A DNA stretch of 64,000 bases from Hydrogenophaga crassostreae (GCF_001761385.1 NZ_CP017476.1:372001-436000), one strand, 5' to 3'. Shown: positions 7,488 to 16,042, counted from the first letter of the stretch. Numbers and translations are program-made. Notes: a model not told the origin generated them from the letters alone.

Positions 7488-8306
7488 ATGAAAACCCCTG
7501 TGAATCCCTTCAAGCAGGCGCTGGCCGAGCGTCGCGCGCAAATCGGCTTTTGGGTCGGCATGGCCAACGGCCTCAGTGCCGAAATCTGCGCCGGTGCGGG
7601 TTTCGACTGGCTGCTGATCGATGGTGAGCATTCGCCCAATGGTTTGCAGGACCTGCTCGCGCAGGCGCAAGCCATTGCCGCGTATCCCGAAACCCACGCC
7701 ATCGCCCGCGTGCCCACTGGCGATGCAGTTTTGATCAAGCAATACCTCGATGTGGGCCTGCAAACCCTGCTGGTGCCCATGGTGGACACCGCCGAGGCCG
7801 CCGCCCATTTGGTCAAGGCTTGCCGCTATCCGCAAGACGACGGCAAGGGTGGCATTCGAGGCATGGCCGGTGGCCGCGCGTCGCGTTGGGGGCGTTACCC
7901 GAACTACGCCAAAGAGGCGAACGGGCAGGTGTGCTTGCTGGTGCAGGTGGAAACCACGGAGGCTTTGGGCAACCTCGATGCCATCGCCGCCACGCCGGGG
8001 GTGGACGGGGTGTTCATCGGCCCGGCCGACTTGTCTGCCTCCATGGGCCATATCGGCCAACCGGGTCACCCCGAAGTGCAGGCAGCCATCGAAGACGCGA
8101 TCGCTCGCATCTTGCGCGCCGGCAAGGCGCCCGGCATTCTGACCACCGACGAGGCGCAGGCGCAGCACTACCTGTCGCTGGGCGCGGTGTTTGTGGCCGT
8201 GGGGCTCGATACCCAAATGCTTGCGCGCCATACGAGTGCATTGGCGGCGCGCTTCAAGGCCAGTGCGAACGCAACGAATGAACTGCCCAAGGGCAGCGTG
8301 TATTAG
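7488..8306 (+). CDS. hpaI: 4-hydroxy-2-oxoheptanedioate aldolase HpaI
   Basis: The 272-residue class II pyruvate aldolase cleaves 4-hydroxy-2-oxoheptanedioate to pyruvate and succinate semialdehyde, the last ring-derived step. D-W-L-L-I-D-G-E-H-S-P carries the base histidine, A-R-V-P-T-G-D follows, and V-Q-V-E-T-T-E-A and F-I-G-P-A-D-L-S-A provide the metal glutamate and aspartate. It begins 13 bases after hpaH. No succinate-semialdehyde dehydrogenase gene is adjacent. Confidence 0.94.
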   Translation: MKTPVNPFKQALAERRAQIGFWVGMANGLSAEICAGAGFDWLLIDGEHSPNGLQDLLAQAQAIAAYPETHAIARVPTGDAVLIKQYLDVGLQTLLVPMVDTAEAAAHLVKACRYPQDDGKGGIRGMAGGRASRWGRYPNYAKEANGQVCLLVQVETTEALGNLDAIAATPGVDGVFIGPADLSASMGHIGQPGHPEVQAAIEDAIARILRAGKAPGILTTDEAQAQHYLSLGAVFVAVGLDTQMLARHTSALAARFKASANATNELPKGSVY

Positions 8307-8368
8307 TCTTTTTTGTCGGGCTGGCGAGGTGTTCTCGGCTGGCGGTGACGGGTTTCAAGGAATGAAAA

Positions 8369-9367
8369 ATGGGTGAAGCAAGTTTCAACAAAGTGGCCAT
8401 CGTGGGTGCTGGCGCCATAGGTGGCTGGATGGGGGTGCATCTGGCGCAGGCCGGGTGTGCGCTGAGCGTTTTGGCGCGGGGCGATACGCTGGCCACTTTG
8501 CAGCGCGATGGCTTGCAGATGCGTTCGGGTGACGCCAGCGTCACGGTGCCGGTTCGGGCCTCGAACGATGCGGCGGCATTGGGTGTGCAGGACCTGGTGG
8601 TGATCGCCGTCAAGGCGCCGTCACTGCCTTCGGTGGCCCAGCAAATCGCACCATTGGTGGGGCCTGACACCGTGGTGTTGACTGCGATGAATGGCGTGCC
8701 CTGGTGGTTTCTGGATGGTTTTGGCGGCGCGCTGGCCGGCAAAGCGCTGGCGTCTGTGGACCCCACCGGGGACATCGCCCAGGCTATTCCTGCGAAGCAC
8801 GTGATCGGTTGCGTGGTGCACGCCAGTTGCTCGCTGGACGCCCCCGGCGTGGTGCGACACCATTTTGGCGACGGCCTGATCGTGGGCGAACCGGGCGGCG
8901 GTTTGACCGACCGCGTGCAGGCCTTGGCGGCCCTGCTGCAAAAGGCCGGCTTCAAGGCCACCGCGTCGCCGCAGATTCAAAAAGACATCTGGTACAAGCT
9001 GTGGGGCAACATGACGGTCAACCCGATCAGCGCGCTGACCGGCGCCACCACCGACCTCATTCTGGGCGACGATCTGGTGCGCGGGTTTGTGTCAGCGGTC
9101 ATGATCGAAGCCAAGGCCATTGGTGAACACATTGGCATCCCGATCGACCAGCAGCCCGAAGACCGCCATGCCGTGACGCGCAAGCTGGGGGCTTTCAAGA
9201 CCTCGATGCTGCAAGACGTTGAGGCGGGCAAGCCGGTGGAGCTGGATGGTCTGGTTTCAGCGGTGCGCGAGCTCGGGCAGTTGACTGGCGTGGCCACGCC
9301 ATTCACCGACGCCTTGCTGGGCTTGAGCCGATTGCAGGCCCGTTGCCTGGGTCTGTACCCCGACTGA
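8369..9367 (+). CDS. Ketopantoate reductase (PanE/ApbA) family oxidoreductase
   Basis: The 332-residue protein has the N-terminal NADPH Rossmann motif G-A-G-A-I-G near residue 13 and the family's all-helical C-terminal domain, with K-L-W-G-N-M near 210 and the N-P-I-S-A-L-T-G segment. True PanE reduces 2-dehydropantoate for pantothenate synthesis. Members lying in aromatic operons often have unknown substrates. It follows hpaI by 62 bases on the same strand and may be the last gene of the hpa transcript. I would not assign panE from sequence alone. Confidence 0.8.
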   Translation: MGEASFNKVAIVGAGAIGGWMGVHLAQAGCALSVLARGDTLATLQRDGLQMRSGDASVTVPVRASNDAAALGVQDLVVIAVKAPSLPSVAQQIAPLVGPDTVVLTAMNGVPWWFLDGFGGALAGKALASVDPTGDIAQAIPAKHVIGCVVHASCSLDAPGVVRHHFGDGLIVGEPGGGLTDRVQALAALLQKAGFKATASPQIQKDIWYKLWGNMTVNPISALTGATTDLILGDDLVRGFVSAVMIEAKAIGEHIGIPIDQQPEDRHAVTRKLGAFKTSMLQDVEAGKPVELDGLVSAVRELGQLTGVATPFTDALLGLSRLQARCLGLYPD

Positions 9368-9421
9368 ATATGGCGGGTATGCCCTGTGGTCGCGCCGAGG
9401 GGCTGTCGGCAGAATAGGTCG

Positions 9422-10240
9422 ATGTCAGCCATCTGGAATTTGCACCCTCCCCGCGGTGATGCGGTCCTGCCTGCAACCGCAGTTGCAGCGCTGCTCGATG
9501 TGGTGTCTTCGCCCTTTTGCGCCGACGCGTTGCTGCGGGCGGTTCAGGCGGTTGTGCCGGTGGACTATCTCTCCCTGGTGAGCATTCAGCGCGACTTGCC
9601 CGAGCTGGTTGAAGGCAGTGCTTCTCGGCCGCACGAGCGCTCGGTGGTGACGCGGTGTTTTGGCATTTACCGGCGCCACTATTTCAGGCGCGATGCCATC
9701 CTTCCGCTGGCCACCCAGTTGCACCATCAACCGGCGAGCGATGGTGGTTTGGCGCTGCATTGTCGGGCCGACGAGCTGCCTGACGCTGGCTGGCGATCGG
9801 ACATCTATGAGCAGGAACACCTGACCGATCGCTTCACGCTGCTGCATGCGCCGTCGCCGGGCAGTGTGCAGGCCATTCACCTGTACCGCGACGAACGCCA
9901 GGGGCGATTCCGGTCGCAAGAAGTGGCGCGATTGCTCGATCTGGCGCCACTGCTGCGCCGAGCCCACGCTGCGTGGTGGACGGGCAGCGTGGCGCTGAAC
10001 ACGCGCCCTGCGCGTGTCGTTGAGTGCGAACAGCGACTCCAGCGGATCGCACCATCGCTCTCGGCCCGCGAACGATCCGTGTGTGCGCGCATCGCGGAAG
10101 GCCTGAGCGCAAAGGGCATCGCTGCCGACCTGAATGTGGCCCCTTCCACCGTGATCACCTTGCGCAAACGGGCCTACCAGAAGCTGGCCGACGCGAGGTT
10201 GCCAGCCAATCGCCTTGGCCTTGCGCAACTGCTGAATTGA
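9422..10240 (+). CDS. LuxR-family transcriptional regulator
   Basis: The 272-residue protein ends in a LuxR/FixJ helix-turn-helix (about residues 212-268: L-S-A-R-E-R-S-V-C-A-R-I-A-E-G-L, K-G-I-A-A-D-L, then the recognition helix and K-L-A). The N-terminal 200 residues look like an unassigned sensor domain with several Arg/His-rich stretches and no receiver aspartate pattern. The ATG at 9422 is chosen over a GTG at 9386. It lies upstream of the Rieske oxygenase on the same strand, so it is a reasonable candidate regulator of that gene. Confidence 0.82.
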   Translation: MSAIWNLHPPRGDAVLPATAVAALLDVVSSPFCADALLRAVQAVVPVDYLSLVSIQRDLPELVEGSASRPHERSVVTRCFGIYRRHYFRRDAILPLATQLHHQPASDGGLALHCRADELPDAGWRSDIYEQEHLTDRFTLLHAPSPGSVQAIHLYRDERQGRFRSQEVARLLDLAPLLRRAHAAWWTGSVALNTRPARVVECEQRLQRIAPSLSARERSVCARIAEGLSAKGIAADLNVAPSTVITLRKRAYQKLADARLPANRLGLAQLLN

Positions 10241-10266
10241 GCTTCCGCGCTCACTTGCGCTGACAT

Positions 10267-10304
10267 AACCCTGTCTGTCCCCCTCAGAGGGGACAGACAG
10301 GGTT
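10267..10304. promoter_or_regulatory. Perfect 16-base inverted repeat between the LuxR and oxygenase genes
   Basis: AACCCTGTCTGTCCCC (10267-10282) is mirrored exactly by its complement at 10289-10304 around the six-base loop CTCAGA. There is no T tract, so it is not a standard terminator. It starts 26 bases after the LuxR stop and ends 53 bases before the oxygenase start. It may be a regulator site, a stable RNA hairpin, or both. Confidence 0.7.
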
Positions 10305-10357
10305 GCAGGCCCTGCCTACGATGTCCGAACCGATAACTGCAGGAACGGAGACAGGCC

Positions 10358-11452
10358 ATGTGGCTGCGCAATTGCTGGTACGTCATCGCCTGGGGCCACG
10401 AAGTCCCCGCCGCGGAGAGCCCCCAACTATTTACCCGTACCGTGCTCGGCGAGCCGGTGCTGGTGTACCGAACGCTCGGGGGAGATCTGGTGGCGATGGA
10501 GGACCGCTGTTGCCACCGCCATGCCCCGCTGTCTGAGGGACGCCGGGAGGGTGACAGTGTGCGCTGTGGCTACCACGGGCTGAAGTTCGAACCTTCCGGT
10601 CGGTGCAGCGAGATTCCCGGCTTCGACACTGTACCGGTCAAGGCCTGCGTTCGCATTTACCCTGTGGCCCAAAAGAACAACTGGATTTTTGTCTGGATGG
10701 GGGATCCGGTCCAGGCCGATGTTGCATTGCTGCCCGACAACTTTTCTTGCGAAAGCCCTGACTGGCAGCACAAACCGGGCTACATGCACTACGACACGCC
10801 CTACCTGCTTATCTGCGACAACTTGCTTGATTTTTCGCATCTCAGCTATGTGCATGAAAAGAGTTTGGGCGGCACAACTCGAATCGCCCAGGCCAAACCA
10901 GAGATCACGACCGTGCCGGGGGCGACGGCCGAGTGGCCTCAGATGGGGATCAGGGTTTCGCGCCGTGTGGCCGATGTGCCAGCGCCGCCGTTTTACCAAC
11001 GTTTTCGCCAGTTCGACACCAACCTCGATCGCTGGTTTGACTACGAATTCCTGTTGCCGGCCACGCTGCTCATGCACTCCGGCGGCTGTCCAACGGGCGG
11101 TCAATCCGATGACCCCGCCACTTCTGTCAGGCTGCACAGCTGCCAGACGTTGACGCCCGAGACCGCAACCTCAACGCACTACTTCTTCCAGCAATCGCAC
11201 CCGGTCAACGAAGGCGACAACAGCGTGACAGAGAGCATCTACAACAGCCTGATTGACGCCTTCAACGAAGACCGCGACATGATCACGGCGCAATTCCGGA
11301 ACATCGCGTTCGATCCCGAGAGACCCATGATGCCGCTGGGCATGGACGCCGCGCTGACGCGGTTCCGTCGTTTGCTTGAGGGCCGCATCACCGCCGAACG
11401 TCATGCCATGAACCAGCCCCATCCGAGCCTGTCAACGCCGGTCGCCTCTTGA
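10358..11452 (+). CDS. Rieske non-haem iron oxygenase, vanillate O-demethylase (VanA)-like
   Basis: The 364-residue protein carries a Rieske [2Fe-2S] centre (Cys51-x-His53 and Cys70-x2-His73). The mononuclear iron motif has Asp158, His161 and His166 within D-N-L-L-D-F-S-H-L-S-Y-V-H. This is the alpha subunit layout of O-demethylating or ring-hydroxylating oxygenases such as VanA. No reductase (VanB) gene is next to it, so electrons must come from a partner elsewhere. The substrate is unknown, probably an aromatic methyl ether or other aromatic acid. A TRAP binding protein follows after 37 bases. Confidence 0.88.
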   Translation: MWLRNCWYVIAWGHEVPAAESPQLFTRTVLGEPVLVYRTLGGDLVAMEDRCCHRHAPLSEGRREGDSVRCGYHGLKFEPSGRCSEIPGFDTVPVKACVRIYPVAQKNNWIFVWMGDPVQADVALLPDNFSCESPDWQHKPGYMHYDTPYLLICDNLLDFSHLSYVHEKSLGGTTRIAQAKPEITTVPGATAEWPQMGIRVSRRVADVPAPPFYQRFRQFDTNLDRWFDYEFLLPATLLMHSGGCPTGGQSDDPATSVRLHSCQTLTPETATSTHYFFQQSHPVNEGDNSVTESIYNSLIDAFNEDRDMITAQFRNIAFDPERPMMPLGMDAALTRFRRLLEGRITAERHAMNQPHPSLSTPVAS

Positions 11453-11489
11453 ACCTTTTCGCCCCTACCCATCTGAAACCGGAGACAAC

Positions 11490-12503
11490 ATGAAGAACCA
11501 TTTCCCTCGACTCGCAGCGCTCTCAGTGGTCTGTGTTGCGGCAGGCGCCACCCAGGCGCAGACCGTGCTGCAGGTATCCACCTGGTTGCCACCTTCGCAT
11601 GCCGCCACCCTTGCCCAGAACCAATGGTGTGACGCGGTGGAAAAGGGAACCCAAGGCAGTGTGAAGTGCAACCTGCTGCCCAAGGCGGTTACCGCCCCGC
11701 CTGGCACGTTCGATGCAGTGCGCGACGGTCTGGCCGATGTGTCCTACACCGTGGATGGATACACGCCTGGTCGGTTCGTGTTCACCCAGGTTGCCGAATT
11801 TCCGTTTTTGGGCGACTCCTCCACGGCCACCTCTGTGGCCTACCAGCGGATCTATGACAAATACTTCGCGCCGCTGGGGGAACACCGCGGCGTCAAAGCG
11901 CTGGCTGTTTTCACGCACGGTCCAGGCATCATTTTTTCTGTCAAAGAGCCGGTTTCCAGCGTAGCCGATGCAGCCAGGATGAAGTTTCGCATTGGCGGCG
12001 GCAACATCAATGAGTTGTCCAAACTCATGGGGTGGAACACCACGTTGAAGCCCGCCACCTCGTCGTTTGAATTGTTGTCCACGGGTGTGATGGACGGTAC
12101 ATTCTTTCCCGACGAGTCCTTGCAGTCCATGCGTTTGAGCATGGTGAAATACGCGACCACTTTTCCCGGCGGTCTGTACAACACCAGTTTCGTTTTCATG
12201 ATGAACGAGGCCAAGTACAACAGCCTCAAACCGCAAGAGCGGGCGGTGATCGACAAAGTCTCCGGGGAATCTGCTGCGCGCCTGTTCGCCGCCGGCTGGG
12301 ACCGAACCGATGCCGAATCCCGCGACATTCAGAAGCAAACCGGCGTGCAGAGGCAGATGGCCAACAGCGCGTTTGTGGCTGAAGTGAAAAAGAAGCAAGC
12401 CGCGCTGGAGGACCGTTGGGTGGAGACAGCTGAATCGCGTGGCCTGAAAAATGCGAAAGCGGTACTGGACGAATTCCGTGCAGAGGTTCAAAAGGTGAAA
12501 TGA
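11490..12503 (+). CDS. TRAP transporter substrate-binding protein, DctP family (orphan)
   Basis: The 337-residue protein has a Sec signal peptide (cleavage probably after A-T-Q-A near residue 23) and the DctP fold. It has an early S-T-W-L-P-P segment, a D-A-V-R-D-G-L-A-D-V strand-helix unit and a central M-K-F-R-I-G-G-G segment near the usual carboxylate-binding arginine. It would bind an organic acid in the periplasm. No DctQ/DctM membrane genes are next to it, so it may share membrane subunits encoded elsewhere. Its place after the Rieske oxygenase suggests it captures the oxygenase substrate. Confidence 0.88.
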   Translation: MKNHFPRLAALSVVCVAAGATQAQTVLQVSTWLPPSHAATLAQNQWCDAVEKGTQGSVKCNLLPKAVTAPPGTFDAVRDGLADVSYTVDGYTPGRFVFTQVAEFPFLGDSSTATSVAYQRIYDKYFAPLGEHRGVKALAVFTHGPGIIFSVKEPVSSVADAARMKFRIGGGNINELSKLMGWNTTLKPATSSFELLSTGVMDGTFFPDESLQSMRLSMVKYATTFPGGLYNTSFVFMMNEAKYNSLKPQERAVIDKVSGESAARLFAAGWDRTDAESRDIQKQTGVQRQMANSAFVAEVKKKQAALEDRWVETAESRGLKNAKAVLDEFRAEVQKVK

Positions 12504-12534
12504 CACCTTCGGCAGGCGTGCTTTCCGGGGTTCG

Positions 12535-13158
12535 TCAACCCACGAGCGCCGGGAACAACTTGATCAGCCCGGCGGTCATGACCTCCACGGACAGCGCTGC
12601 CAGGATCAAGCCCATCAGCCGTGTCATCACGTTGATGCCGGTCTGGCCCAGAAAGCGGGCAATGGGTTTGGCGGCGGCGAAACAGATGGCGGTGGCCAGG
12701 CCGATCACCAGGCCGTAGCCGACCAGGGCGGCGTGCTGGAAGAAGGTTTTGGCCTGGTCGGCGTAGATCACCACGGTGGACATCGCGGCAGGCCCGGTCA
12801 GCAACGGGATGGTGAGCGGGACCACGGCCACCGAGGTGCGGGCGGCGGCGGCGTCGTCCATTTCTTCCTGGGTCACTTTGGCTTCCGCAGGCTGCGCGTT
12901 GAGCATGGAGAGCGCCGAGGTCAGCAGCAGCAGGCCGCCGCCGACCTGAAAGCTGGCCAGCGAAATGCCGAAAAACTCCAGAATTTGCAGGCCGATGATG
13001 GCGCAGATCGCGATCACGGTGAAGGCGCTGAAGGCCGCAACCAGGATGGTGCGTTTGCGCTGCGCCGAGCTGAACCCCTGCGTGTAGTGGATAAAGAACG
13101 GCACGATCGCCAAGGGGTTGACGATGGCCAGCAGGGTGATGAGGGGCTTGAAGTCCAT
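12535..13158 (-). CDS. MarC family integral membrane protein
   Basis: The 207-residue protein has six predicted hydrophobic segments and the MarC/UPF0056 pattern: N-P-L-A-I-V-P-F-F near the start, a central charged loop, and P-L-T-I-P-L-L-T-G-P-A-A-M in the second half. The family was named from the mar locus but has no proven role in drug resistance; its function is unknown. It converges with the TRAP binding protein gene, 31 bases away. Confidence 0.9.
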   Translation of the reverse strand: MDFKPLITLLAIVNPLAIVPFFIHYTQGFSSAQRKRTILVAAFSAFTVIAICAIIGLQILEFFGISLASFQVGGGLLLLTSALSMLNAQPAEAKVTQEEMDDAAAARTSVAVVPLTIPLLTGPAAMSTVVIYADQAKTFFQHAALVGYGLVIGLATAICFAAAKPIARFLGQTGINVMTRLMGLILAALSVEVMTAGLIKLFPALVG

Positions 13159-13229
13159 GGGCGCGATTGTGGGGCATGTCGGCAGCGAGAGAGTCCGCGC
13201 GATCCGGCGTCGGGCCGCCCCAAGCCGGA

Positions 13230-13751
13230 TCAGCCCCCTTCGGGGGCAGCGACCCGCGCAGCGGCGGAGCGTGGGGGCGACTTCAATCTAAACATGCCGT
13301 AGCCCTCCATGTGCAAGACCTTGTCGCCATGCTGGTTGAACATTTCCCAGACCGTGCGCACCAAGCCCACGTCGGGCCGCTTGCTCATGGGGCGCTTCTC
13401 GGTGATGGTGTGCTGCAGGCGCAGAACATCGCCGGGGTAGACCGGCTTGGTCCATTTCAGGCTCTCCAGCCCGGGCGAGCCCAGGCTCGAACTCTCGTGC
13501 AGGAAGTTGGTCACCATCAGGCGCATGGCCATGGCGCAGGTGTGCCAGCCACTGGCGCTCAAGGCGCCGAAGACCGAGGCCTTGCCGCCTTCATCGCTGA
13601 GGTGAAAGGGTTGTGGGTCGAACTGGCTGGCGAAGGCGATGATCTCTTCACGGGTGGGCGATATCGTGCCGAGGTCCCGGGTCTGACCGATGTCCAGGTC
13701 TTCCCACCAGTATTTGATGTGGGGGCTTTGTTCGGGTGTGGTGGCGGTCAT
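13230..13751 (-). CDS. MaoC-family hot-dog dehydratase
   Basis: The 173-residue protein is a single hot-dog domain with F-A-S-Q-F-D-P-Q-P-F-H (the hydratase-type Asp/His segment, about residues 41-51) and G-D-V-L-R-L-Q-H-T-I. MaoC proteins hydrate enoyl-CoA or related thioesters. The ATG at 13751 is preferred to one eight codons upstream. The last 15 or so codons and the stop lie inside a GC-rich intergenic repeat, so the C-terminal tail has probably been recruited from it. An SDR gene lies upstream on the same strand. Confidence 0.85.
   Translation of the reverse strand: MTATTPEQSPHIKYWWEDLDIGQTRDLGTISPTREEIIAFASQFDPQPFHLSDEGGKASVFGALSASGWHTCAMAMRLMVTNFLHESSSLGSPGLESLKWTKPVYPGDVLRLQHTITEKRPMSKRPDVGLVRTVWEMFNQHGDKVLHMEGYGMFRLKSPPRSAAARVAAPEGG
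13233..13278 (+). repeat. GC-rich hairpin repeat, copy A
   Basis: GCCCCC-TTC-GGGGGC is followed by a 29-base GC-rich tail ending GCGTGGGG. The tail matches copy B (13786-13830) at 24 of 29 positions. Both copies have the same orientation and bracket the maoC gene. The element overlaps the 3' end of that gene. Confidence 0.65.
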
Positions 13752-13785
13752 GGTTTCACCGCCGGGCCGACCCAAGGTGAAACAC

Positions 13786-13830
13786 GCCCCCTCGGGGGGC
13801 AGTGAACCGCAAAGCGGCGAAGCGTGGGGA
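13786..13830 (+). repeat. GC-rich hairpin repeat, copy B
   Basis: GCCCCC-TC-GGGGGGC is followed by the same tail as copy A. It lies between the maoC start and the SDR stop. I recall such elements in intergenic regions of Comamonadaceae chromosomes. Confidence 0.65.
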
Positions 13831-13838
13831 TCTTCATG

Positions 13839-14585
13839 TCATCTTCCTCCGGAAACGTCAAGCAGGCTCATGGTGGTGTAGCTGGCGGCATTCGAAAGCA
13901 GCCAGACGATGGACTGCGCCACCTCATTGGCCGTGCCGCCGCGTTGCATGGGCACCAGGTGCTGCAGGTCTTTGACGCGGCTGGGCAAGCCGCCAGAAGC
14001 GTGGATCTCGGTGTCAATCAGGCCCGGGCGCACGGCATTGACGCGGATGCCCTCGGCCGCGACCTCTTTGGCCAGGCCAATCGTGAAGGTGTCGATCGCG
14101 CCTTTGGCCGCTGCATAGTCCACGTACTGGCCCGGCGAGCCCAGGCGCGACGCGGCGCTGGACACGTTGACGATGGCGCCACCCTGGCCCCCATGACGGG
14201 TGCTCATGCGGCGAACCGCCTCGCGCGCGCAGAGCATGGCGCCGATCACGTTGATGTCGAACATGCGCCGCCAGCGCGCCACGCTCATTTCGTCCAGCCG
14301 GGCGCTCACGTCCACCACGCCGGCGTTGTTCACCAGGCCACCCAGCGGCCCGAACTTGGCGTCGATCTTCTGGAACATGGCGAGCACCTGCGCCTCATCG
14401 GCCACATCGGCCTGCACGGCCATGGCGGTGCCGCCATCGGCGCGGATGGCGCGCACCACTTCGTCGGCCGCCAGCGAGTTGGCCGCGTAGTTCACCGCCA
14501 CCGACCAGCCCGAGCGCGCCGCCAGCAGGGCTGTGGCCGCGCCGATGCCCCGGCTGCCGCCGGTCACCAACAGTGCTTGATTCAT
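13839..14585 (-). CDS. SDR-family oxidoreductase
   Basis: The 248-residue classical short-chain dehydrogenase has T-G-G-S-R-G-I-G at residues 8-15 for NAD(P) binding, N-N-A-G near 87, the catalytic serine in V-N-V-S-S near 142, and Tyr/Lys in Y-A-A-A-K near 160. The ATG at 14585 places the glycine motif at the normal position. Together with the downstream maoC gene it could serve an acyl-CoA or polyketide-like reduction/dehydration, but the substrate cannot be read from the sequence. It is divergent from the DsbA-like gene. Confidence 0.88.
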   Translation of the reverse strand: MNQALLVTGGSRGIGAATALLAARSGWSVAVNYAANSLAADEVVRAIRADGGTAMAVQADVADEAQVLAMFQKIDAKFGPLGGLVNNAGVVDVSARLDEMSVARWRRMFDINVIGAMLCAREAVRRMSTRHGGQGGAIVNVSSAASRLGSPGQYVDYAAAKGAIDTFTIGLAKEVAAEGIRVNAVRPGLIDTEIHASGGLPSRVKDLQHLVPMQRGGTANEVAQSIVWLLSNAASYTTMSLLDVSGGR

Positions 14586-14687
14586 AACCCGTCTCCTGCA
14601 AAAGCCGCGCTCACCGGTTACAACCGAGGTCACGGCGACGTTGTTCAAGTATCAGCTTACCGTCCCTCACCCCAAATGGAGAGCTTC

Positions 14688-15287
14688 ATGCGTCACACAG
14701 TCGACTACTATTTCGCCCCCAACAGCCCCTGGACCTACCTGGGCCATGCCCGGCTGGCGAAGATGGCAGCCGCCCGCGGCGCCACCGTGCGGGTCTTGCC
14801 GGTGGATCTGGGCGACGTGTTTTCGACCTCGGGCGGCTTGCCCTTGCCCAAGCGCGCGCCGCAGCGTCAGGCCTACCGGTTGCTGGAACTCAAACGCTTC
14901 AGCGAGGCATTGGAGATGCCGCTGACTGTGCAGCCCCAGTTTTTCCCGGTGGCCGCCGACGACGCGGCTCGGCTCATCGTCGCCGCCGACATGGCCAAGG
15001 GCAGCAACGCCGCCATGGCGCTGACCGGCGCCATCGGCGCGGCCGTCTGGGTTCAGGAGCGCAACATCGCTGATACGGCTGTGTTGGGCGAGTTGCTGGT
15101 CGAGTGCGGGCTGGACGCCGGTTTGTTGCAGCGCTCGCAGGACGCCGATGTGCAGGCACGCTATGAGCAGAATACCCAGGCCGCCAAAGACGCCGGGGTG
15201 TTTGGCGCACCCAGTTATGTGGTCGACGGCGAACTCTTCTGGGGTCAGGACCGGCTGGACTTCGTCAAACGCCGCTTGCACGCCTGA
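14688..15287 (+). CDS. DsbA-family / 2-hydroxychromene-2-carboxylate isomerase-like protein
   Basis: The 199-residue protein has the kappa-GST/HCCA isomerase fold: an N-terminal Y-Y-F-A-P-N-S-P-W-T-Y-L segment, a helical insert, and a C-terminal V-F-G-A-P-S-Y-V-V-D-G-E-L-F-W-G-Q-D-R. The CxxC of true DsbA is absent; Ser/Asn-Ser-Pro replaces it, as in glutathione-dependent isomerases. The ATG at 14688 follows a GGAGAG ribosome binding site; an earlier ATG at 14676 does not. A dienelactone hydrolase and GST follow, fitting a glutathione or aromatic theme. Confidence 0.87.
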   Translation: MRHTVDYYFAPNSPWTYLGHARLAKMAAARGATVRVLPVDLGDVFSTSGGLPLPKRAPQRQAYRLLELKRFSEALEMPLTVQPQFFPVAADDAARLIVAADMAKGSNAAMALTGAIGAAVWVQERNIADTAVLGELLVECGLDAGLLQRSQDADVQARYEQNTQAAKDAGVFGAPSYVVDGELFWGQDRLDFVKRRLHA

Positions 15288-15323
15288 CCGTTTGTTTTCA
15301 GTTCATCACCAACAGGAGGCACC

Positions 15324-16007
15324 ATGGGCCAAACGATCTCACTCACGGCCGCCGATGGCTTGGCTTTTTCCGCTTACGTGGCCGAACCTGCGGGCTCGGC
15401 CAAAGGCGGCATCGTCTTGTTGCAGGAAATTTTTGGTGTCAACAGCCACATCCGTTCGGTGGCCGATGGCTACGCCGCCGAAGGCTACCTGGTGGTCGCG
15501 CCTGCCATGTTTCAGCGCATCAGGCCGGACGTGGAACTGGGCTACACCGATTCGGACATGGGGGAAGCGCGTGCGCTCAAGCAAGCGGTTGAGGCACTGC
15601 CTGCTCCCGGCGTGATGCAAGACATCGCAGCCAGCATCGGTAGGGCGGCTGAAGGCGGCAAGGTGGCTGTGATGGGCTATTGCTGGGGCGGACTGCTGAC
15701 CTGGCGGGCGGCCTGCATGCTGCCGGGCTTGAGTGCAGCGGTGTGTTTTTACGGTGGCGGCATGACGGCTGGTGATGAGCCCGCGCGCCAAGCCTTGGTG
15801 CCCACCTTGGCGCACTTTGCAGATCAGGACAACCACATACCCCTGGATTCGGTGGCCGCCTTTCAAAAGGCGCAGCCTGGTGTCGACGTGCAGGTGTATG
15901 CGGGCCAGCACGGGTTCAACTGCGATCAGCGCGGCAGCTACGATGCCGCTGCTGCTCAATTGGCTCGGCAACGAACATTGGCGTTTCTGGGGCAACATCT
16001 GACCTGA
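15324..16007 (+). CDS. Dienelactone hydrolase family protein
   Basis: The 227-residue alpha/beta hydrolase has the family's cysteine nucleophile, Cys120 in G-Y-C-W-G-G, and Q-E-I-F-G-V-N at residues 34-40. The acid and base are likely the Asp in F-A-D-Q-D and the His in G-Q-H-G-F. Dienelactone hydrolases open the lactone of chlorocatechol pathways, but many members act on other esters. The ribosome binding site AGGAGG lies close upstream. It sits between the DsbA-like and GST genes with gaps of about 35 bases, suggesting one transcript. Confidence 0.9.
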   Translation: MGQTISLTAADGLAFSAYVAEPAGSAKGGIVLLQEIFGVNSHIRSVADGYAAEGYLVVAPAMFQRIRPDVELGYTDSDMGEARALKQAVEALPAPGVMQDIAASIGRAAEGGKVAVMGYCWGGLLTWRAACMLPGLSAAVCFYGGGMTAGDEPARQALVPTLAHFADQDNHIPLDSVAAFQKAQPGVDVQVYAGQHGFNCDQRGSYDAAAAQLARQRTLAFLGQHLT

Positions 16008-16042
16008 AGCAGCGCCGCCCCGGCCCAACACAACGACCCCAC

